This document shows, piece by piece, positions 59,503 through 64,000 of a DNA stretch of 64,000 bases. The stretch is from positions 31,299-95,298 of the forward strand of contig JAUNVB010000002.1 of the NCBI GenBank assembly GCA_030537835.1, read 5' to 3'. The stretch comes from Andreesenia angusta. GTDB lineage: Bacteria > Bacillota > Clostridia > Tissierellales > Gottschalkiaceae. Below the pieces are notes generated by a model. It saw only the letters and a list, made by a program, of their open reading frames with translations, ran no database searches and was not told the origin of the DNA. Made by a program: the position numbers and the translations under genes. Numbering within the stretch: position 1 is the first letter of the stretch; every line of letters starts with the position of its first letter.

Positions 59503-60717
59503 GTATTCTAGGACAATATTCCAGATACTGTCTATTATATTATTTCCCCAGAAAACACCATTATCATTTAATTTATAGATATCTTTCTCTTTGTATAGAT
59601 AATTTTCATTTTCCAAGGTTTTAAAATATTCATTTATTCTTTCATCATTTAATATATTTGGATTGTAATAGAGTAGCTGAATAGTGTCTATAGCTTTTTT
59701 ATATTTAAAATAATCATCTTTAAAATACATTCCATTTACATTCTCGGGATTATATACATTGTATTCGTATTTATCTATATCTATGGGATTCATAATTAAT
59801 AGATTTTCAATACTTCCACCGGCACCTGCTCCTAATGGGAATGTGTCTTTTCCTGCTAGTCTCTGTTTTATATATTTATATTCATCTCTGCCTTTTTTTA
59901 CTCTCTTTGTGAGTTCAAGATATTCATAATTTTTGCTATATTCTAAGACTGTATCGAAAAATTCTCTATCTCTTGAAGAAGAACGATTTATATTGTATTT
60001 CTCTAAATTCTTTCCTAATTCGGATTCATTCATTATTATCAATGAATACATTGAAAAGCCTGCAAGATCTAATTCATCTATGAGTTTTAAATCTTCTATT
60101 AACTCAGCTTTGCTTTGATTGAAATAATTATATATTAAATCTATATTTAAATTTTCAAATCCTGAATTTCTTATATATTTAAGCCTGTTATAGGCAAAAT
60201 CTTTATCTCCCCTACGGTTTAAAAACTTTCTACCGTCATTAGAAAAAGTTTGAACTCCTATGGACAATCTATTCACACCACTAGATCTTATAGTATTAAA
60301 TTTCTCGTCATTTAAATCAGTTAGACTAGACTCCATAGTGATTTCTATATCAGGCTCTAGATTAGCACTGGAATGCAGGGCATCAAGAATTTTATAGAGA
60401 TCTCTCTCTGAAAGAATAGAAGGTGTTCCACCACCAAAATATATAGATGAAAAGGTAGAAGTTTTAAATCTATTGCTTTCACTATAATATTTTAATTGAT
60501 CTATAATCAGATCTATATAATCTTTTTTAGGTCTATCTAAAGATCTATTCATATTACAAAATGAACAGATATTAGAGCAGTAGGGTATGTGTATATAGAT
60601 TACTTGTTCTCTTTCTCCCGTACTATTTAGTATTTCATCAAGTTTTTTAGAACCACTCATGAAACTACTCAATTTTCTTCCAAGATGATGAGATTTTATT
60701 CTCTTATTAAATCGCAT
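59482..60717 (-). CDS. HemW/HutW-like radical SAM protein
   Basis: A 411-residue radical SAM enzyme. The 4Fe-4S motif CxxxCxxC is Cys47/Cys51/Cys54 (YIHIPYCSNICSFCNM). The SAM-binding FGGGTPSIL and ESSLTDLNDEKF, and NRLSIGVQTF, match the HemN/HemW/ChuW-HutW group. HemW is a heme chaperone and ChuW/HutW opens heme anaerobically; the sequence does not separate these. It lacks the FCDF-type end of classical HemN motifs. AGAGGA precedes the ATG. It follows the alcohol dehydrogenase gene by 14 bases on the same strand. Confidence 0.82.
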   Translation of the reverse strand: MRFNKRIKSHHLGRKLSSFMSGSKKLDEILNSTGEREQVIYIHIPYCSNICSFCNMNRSLDRPKKDYIDLIIDQLKYYSESNRFKTSTFSSIYFGGGTPSILSERDLYKILDALHSSANLEPDIEITMESSLTDLNDEKFNTIRSSGVNRLSIGVQTFSNDGRKFLNRRGDKDFAYNRLKYIRNSGFENLNIDLIYNYFNQSKAELIEDLKLIDELDLAGFSMYSLIIMNESELGKNLEKYNINRSSSRDREFFDTVLEYSKNYEYLELTKRVKKGRDEYKYIKQRLAGKDTFPLGAGAGGSIENLLIMNPIDIDKYEYNVYNPENVNGMYFKDDYFKYKKAIDTIQLLYYNPNILNDERINEYFKTLENENYLYKEKDIYKLNDNGVFWGNNIIDSIWNIVLEYEKALSL

Positions 60718-60731
60718 TAAATTCCTCTTTT

Positions 60732-61892
60732 CTATTTAGATTTAGCTGCAATTTTATATATATTTATAATATCCTTTTTATTCAGCTTTTTAAAAGAACC
60801 TATATCATTATATTTTGTACATTTATCTGCCATAAGCTCTATATCGTCTTCTCCTATCTTTAAGTCTTCTAGATAGATAGGCATATTAATATCTCTTAGA
60901 AACGTTCTAAAGGCTTCTATGGTATCTTCTGGAGCTATATCTTCACCTAAATCAAATACCTTTTGTCCTAATCGGATAAAACGCTTTGGATTTACATCTT
61001 TTACATATTCCATCCATGCAGGGAAGATTATTGAAAGAGTTTCTCCATGAATTGAATCATATAATGCGCTTAATTCATGTGCAATATTATGGCTTGCCCA
61101 GTCCTGAACTCTACCTAAGCCTAAAATGCCATTATGTGCAAGAGTAGAGGATAGCATGATTTCCTCTAATGCTTTAATATTTAGTTCATCGTCTTTTAAT
61201 ATATAAGCCATTTCTATTATATTCTTCATAAGGCCTTCTGACATATAGTCCATAGAGCCGTAATCATCATTATCTTCCATATATCTCTCTAATATATGAC
61301 TGAACATATCGACTATTCCTGCAAATCTCTGGCGTCTAGGAAGTGTTCTAGTCAATTCAGGATCGAGGATTGAGAATGCAGGACGAAGATAGTCTGAACC
61401 TATACTGCGTTTTTCACCTGTTTTTTCATTATTTATCACACTGCCTCTACTGTCTTCACTTCCAGTCGCTGGAAAGGAGAGTACGACTCCTAATGGGAGC
61501 AAATTCTCTTCTAATACTTTTGCTTTTCCTATGAATATATCCCAGATATCACCATCATAATTATATCCTGCTGATATTGCTTTTGCAGAGTCTATGACAC
61601 TACCTCCACCGATTGCAAGAATAAAGTCAATATCATTATCTTTCACTAATTCTATTCCTTCTTTTACTTTCTGAAGTCTTGGATTTGCAACTACTCCACC
61701 TAATAATTTATATTCTATTTTTTTAGCTTTTAATTTTTTTATTATCTCTGGAATAGTTCCATCATCAATCATTCTATTTGAACCATAATGGATTAATACT
61801 TTTTTTATATTCTTAGGAATATAATCTACAGTTTCTTTTACTTTTCCATTTCCAAAAATTAACCTCGTAGGATTATAATAATTAAATTTCAT
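60732..61892 (-). CDS. Iron-containing alcohol dehydrogenase
   Basis: A 386-residue group III (BdhA/YqhD-like) NAD(P)-dependent dehydrogenase. NAD-binding GGGSVIDSAKAIS, metal-site residues Asp and His in GIVDMFSHILERY, His in ASHNIAHELSALYDSIHG. Such enzymes reduce aldehydes to alcohols in fermentation. AGAGGAGG precedes the ATG. Shares a transcript with the radical SAM gene. Substrate not predictable. Confidence 0.92.
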   Translation of the reverse strand: MKFNYYNPTRLIFGNGKVKETVDYIPKNIKKVLIHYGSNRMIDDGTIPEIIKKLKAKKIEYKLLGGVVANPRLQKVKEGIELVKDNDIDFILAIGGGSVIDSAKAISAGYNYDGDIWDIFIGKAKVLEENLLPLGVVLSFPATGSEDSRGSVINNEKTGEKRSIGSDYLRPAFSILDPELTRTLPRRQRFAGIVDMFSHILERYMEDNDDYGSMDYMSEGLMKNIIEMAYILKDDELNIKALEEIMLSSTLAHNGILGLGRVQDWASHNIAHELSALYDSIHGETLSIIFPAWMEYVKDVNPKRFIRLGQKVFDLGEDIAPEDTIEAFRTFLRDINMPIYLEDLKIGEDDIELMADKCTKYNDIGSFKKLNKKDIINIYKIAAKSK

Positions 61893-61922
61893 AAAAATCC
61901 TCCTCTTATCAATTATACAATA

Positions 61923-61951
61923 ATTATAATTCTAAGAAGATATATCGTCAA
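61923..61951 (-). promoter_or_regulatory. Promoter of the dehydrogenase-radical SAM unit (minus strand)
   Basis: On the minus strand TTGACG (61951-61946), 17 bases, TATAAT (61928-61923), 31 bases before the ATG. The remaining ~130 bases up to the csp2 promoter are A+T-rich with no other signal seen. Confidence 0.78.
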
Positions 61952-62086
61952 ATTTGAGGATTTATAAAAATAAATTTTAAATATTTTTATATTAAAAAAT
62001 AATAGGGAATACCTTGTAAATAGAGGAATTGAGTAGAAAAGAAAATTGAATAATTAAAAATAAGATGAAATAATAAAAGAAAAAGC

Positions 62087-62240
62087 TTTACATTCATCTT
62101 CTCCCGTAGTATGATATAGAAGCAGTAGAGAGATAAATAAATAATACCGTTTCATATTAACAGTGTAAATCGTATCTATTTAATTATTAGCAATATTGCA
62201 ACAAAAAAAGAGTGCACAGGCACATAGGAGGATTTACAAT
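62087..62240 (+). promoter_or_regulatory. csp2 promoter and long leader
   Basis: TTTACA at 62087-62092, 17 bases, TATGAT at 62110-62115, then a ~119-base leader nearly identical to that of csp1. About 45 bases upstream of the -35 box (from ATTGAATAATTAAAAATAA) are also shared with the third copy. Confidence 0.75.
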
Positions 62241-62441
62241 ATGAACAACGGTACAGTTAAGTGGTTTAATTCAGAAAAAGGTTATGGTTTCATAACAGAT
62301 CAGGACGGAACAGATTCATTCGCACACTATTCATCAATAAATGGTGAAGGATATAAGACATTAGAAGAAGGACAAGAAGTGTCTTATACAATCGAAACTA
62401 GCGAACGTGGAAACCAAGCAAAAGATATTACAATATTATAA
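62241..62441 (+). CDS. Cold-shock protein (copy 2)
   Basis: The same 66-residue protein as copy 1. The DNA differs at one position that I could find, a synonymous GAC to GAT near the end of the gene. AGGAGG is 9 bases before the ATG. Confidence 0.95.
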   Translation: MNNGTVKWFNSEKGYGFITDQDGTDSFAHYSSINGEGYKTLEEGQEVSYTIETSERGNQAKDITIL

Positions 62442-62454
62442 ATATAATATAGAT

Positions 62455-62483
62455 AACTGTAATCTTAGTATTACAGTTTTTTT
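62455..62483 (+). terminator. Terminator after csp2
   Basis: AACTGTAAT (62455-62463) pairs with ATTACAGTT (62470-62478), followed by a T-run. It is the csp1 terminator with a changed loop. Confidence 0.88.
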
Positions 62484-62489
62484 ATTTTT

Positions 62490-62516
62490 AAAGCCCTCTA
62501 TATAGAGGGCTTTTTT
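62490..62516 (+). terminator. Second terminator between csp2 and the SLH gene
   Basis: AAAGCCCTCTA pairs with TAGAGGGCTTT in a near-palindrome, followed by T on the plus strand. The minus side has only TTT, so it may serve the converging SLH gene less well. Confidence 0.82.
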
Positions 62517-62523
62517 AATGAGA

Positions 62524-63642
62524 TTATGGATTTATTATTTTATAACTATTATTATCTATTTTATATCTCATACTTGGGCTATGAGGATATACATCATAAT
62601 CACGAAAGCATATAATATCGGTAGTATCCTTATATCTTATAAATCTAAATAATTTATTACCTAAAGGATTATCACCATCGTAATATAATGTGACCACATT
62701 TCCATAAGTATTTAATTTATCTTCAATCCAAATATGTTCATTATAATCTATCCACTGTGGATTTGCTGGAAGAACAGTTTTTTCAAAAAATAGTCGAGCT
62801 GCGACTATGGATTTAGTGAAATTATCTGCATTACTATCTAATGGATAAAAATTATGCCACTCCGGTACTTGCTCTCCTTCAACTTGATATAAATGATCGT
62901 CCCAGGTGTATCTAATATTGGCTTTATCATAAAATATTCTATTCATTGCAGTTGCTACCATTTTTATGGCCTCTGCTCTTTTAATCATACCATCTGGTCT
63001 GAATTCAATATATAAAAGTCCATCGCTCATCATATTCTGGCTATATCCATTCATAATCTTCTCACCATAAGCTATGCCTATATAATAAGCTCCCCAATGA
63101 GTATTTCCGTCATAATTCATATCGCTATGGAATTCTGGGAAATGACGAATATCTAAATAGCCAAAACAGTCTAAAGCAGTTATAAGCATTTTTGCGAATT
63201 CAGCTCTAGTTACATAATTGTAGGGGTGAAAATTTCCATCTGGATATCCATTTATTATATTATTCTTCTTCACTCCAGTAGGGAAAGTATCACCAGGTGC
63301 AGTGTAACTGGTGAAATAGAATAGATTACTCAAGGCCTCTATTTTTTTAGTATTTCTAGTACCTACTAATAAGTCTGGAAATTTGTTTTTTAATCCACTA
63401 TAATCAGGTCTATATCCATAATGCTTTTCAAAAAAATCACTTATCAATTCGGCACATTCAGCTCTATTCATATACTGCTCAGGATATAGATTTACATCTT
63501 CGAATTGACCGAGTACTTCTAAAGACGACATAGTATTTATATATTCTTTAGCCCAGTGATTGTCTATATCGTTATAAGAAAGAGAAGTACTGCTAAGAGC
63601 TATTGATATTATAAATAGAGTTATAGATATAAATCGTTTCAT
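62524..63642 (-). CDS. Secreted SLH-domain protein, paralogue B
   Basis: A 372-residue paralogue of the protein at 56546-57625. Signal peptide to ~22; SLH 1 (YNDIDNHWAKEYINTMSSL, MNRAECAELISDF), SLH 2 (NGYPDGNFHPYNYVTRAEFA), SLH 3 (HWGAYYIGIAYGEKIMNG, FRPDGMIKRAEAIKM), and a C-terminal ~120 residues that diverge from paralogue A but keep the IDxNSYKII-like end. AAGGAGG precedes the ATG. Single gene, with its promoter facing away from the third csp leader. Confidence 0.88.
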   Translation of the reverse strand: MKRFISITLFIISIALSSTSLSYNDIDNHWAKEYINTMSSLEVLGQFEDVNLYPEQYMNRAECAELISDFFEKHYGYRPDYSGLKNKFPDLLVGTRNTKKIEALSNLFYFTSYTAPGDTFPTGVKKNNIINGYPDGNFHPYNYVTRAEFAKMLITALDCFGYLDIRHFPEFHSDMNYDGNTHWGAYYIGIAYGEKIMNGYSQNMMSDGLLYIEFRPDGMIKRAEAIKMVATAMNRIFYDKANIRYTWDDHLYQVEGEQVPEWHNFYPLDSNADNFTKSIVAARLFFEKTVLPANPQWIDYNEHIWIEDKLNTYGNVVTLYYDGDNPLGNKLFRFIRYKDTTDIICFRDYDVYPHSPSMRYKIDNNSYKIINP

Positions 63643-63740
63643 TTTTAATTCCTCCTTAAATTTTATTTGGGGAATTTTATATGTACTAATTTAATTATAT
63701 CATCTAAAGCAAATATACTAAACTCGAAAGAATAGAATAA
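63643..63740 (-). promoter_or_regulatory. Promoter region of SLH paralogue B (minus strand)
   Basis: On the minus strand GATGATATAATT contains TATAAT near 63700, as in the paralogue A promoter, with a weak -35 (TTTAGT). AGTACATATAAAATTCCCC follows, nearly matching the leader of paralogue A. The rest of 63740-63850 shows no clear feature. Confidence 0.55.
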
Positions 63741-63898
63741 AGCGAAATCGAAAAATTTAAAGTTTATGTGAAATTAATAAAAATAAATTATAAAAATATT
63801 TATATTTTTTTATAGGGCTTAAGCACTGGGAATAGAGAGGTTCAGAGAAAAATGGAATTGAATAATTAAAAATAAAATGAAATAATAAAAGAAAAAGC

Positions 63899-64000
63899 TT
63901 TACATTCATCTTCTCCCGTAGTATGATATAGAAGCAGTAGAGAAGTAAATAAATAATACCGTTTCATATTAACAGTGTAAATCGTATCTATTTAATTATG
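63899..64000 (+). promoter_or_regulatory. Third csp-type promoter and leader, cut by the window end
   Basis: TTTACA at 63899-63904, 17 bases, TATGAT at 63922-63927, followed by the same leader as csp2 up to the last base (TTAATTATG against TTAATTATT). A third csp gene is expected just beyond the window. Confidence 0.75.

Noticed and set aside
1..64000. CRISPR arrays, insertion sequences, prophage or rRNA genes
   Set aside because: No regularly spaced repeats, transposase or phage genes, or rRNA sequence were seen. The only large repeats are the tuf genes and the csp/SLH units.

Overview
The window is a low-G+C (roughly one third G+C by eye), gene-dense stretch of a Firmicutes chromosome, most likely an anaerobic clostridium of the Clostridia/Tissierellia type. 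Supporting signs are AGGAGG-type ribosome binding sites, frequent TTG/GTG starts, TTGACA-TATAAT promoters, zinc-type L33, S14 and L36, ThyX as thymidylate synthase, the MEP isoprenoid pathway, S-layer-homology (SLH) surface proteins and an oxygen-independent radical SAM enzyme. Genus-level identity is inference.

Layout: (1) 1-11.4 kb, housekeeping: 3' end of a PIN/TRAM protein, ispD-ispF, a Nim-like flavoprotein, proS, a secreted DUF1002 protein, gltX, then cysE-cysS-mrnC-thyX-rlmB-rae1. (2) 11.5-28.4 kb, transcription and translation: tRNA-Thr-tuf1, rpmG-secE-nusG-rplK-rplA, rplJ-rplL behind an L10 leader with attenuator, rpoB-rpoC, rpsL-rpsG-fusA and a second, apparently identical tuf. (3) 28.5-31.2 kb, an accessory insert: an SLH+SH3 surface protein, a bicupin and two tiny membrane proteins. 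(4) 31.4-46.7 kb, the S10-spc-alpha ribosomal superoperon from rpsJ to rplQ, with secY, adk, map, a KOW protein, infA and rpmJ; rpsD is absent between rpsK and rpoA, and rpoA has its own promoter and leader. (5) 46.7-51 kb, ecfA1-ecfA2-ecfT (energy module of ECF vitamin/metal uptake), truA and rplM-rpsI behind an L13-type leader. (6) 51-64 kb, accessory: an orphan small gene, a two-component system with an ABC-2 exporter, SLH surface proteins interleaved with duplicated cold-shock genes, a HemW-like radical SAM enzyme and an iron-type alcohol dehydrogenase.

How it works together: most of the window builds the translation and transcription machinery and is controlled largely at the RNA level (L10, L13 and probable L1, S7 and S10 leaders, and an rpoA leader that can cover its ribosome binding site). 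The accessory segments concern the cell surface and stress response. The most notable sequence-level points are an Asn at the RpoB rifampin-site position equivalent to E. coli His526; a response regulator whose only well-placed start codon is ATA; a hairpin that closes an over-long gap between the nusG ribosome binding site and its start; a three-way-junction RNA between rpsL and rpsG; and a csp promoter-leader module present three times beside divergent paralogous SLH genes. No CRISPR array, insertion sequence, prophage or rRNA gene was seen.
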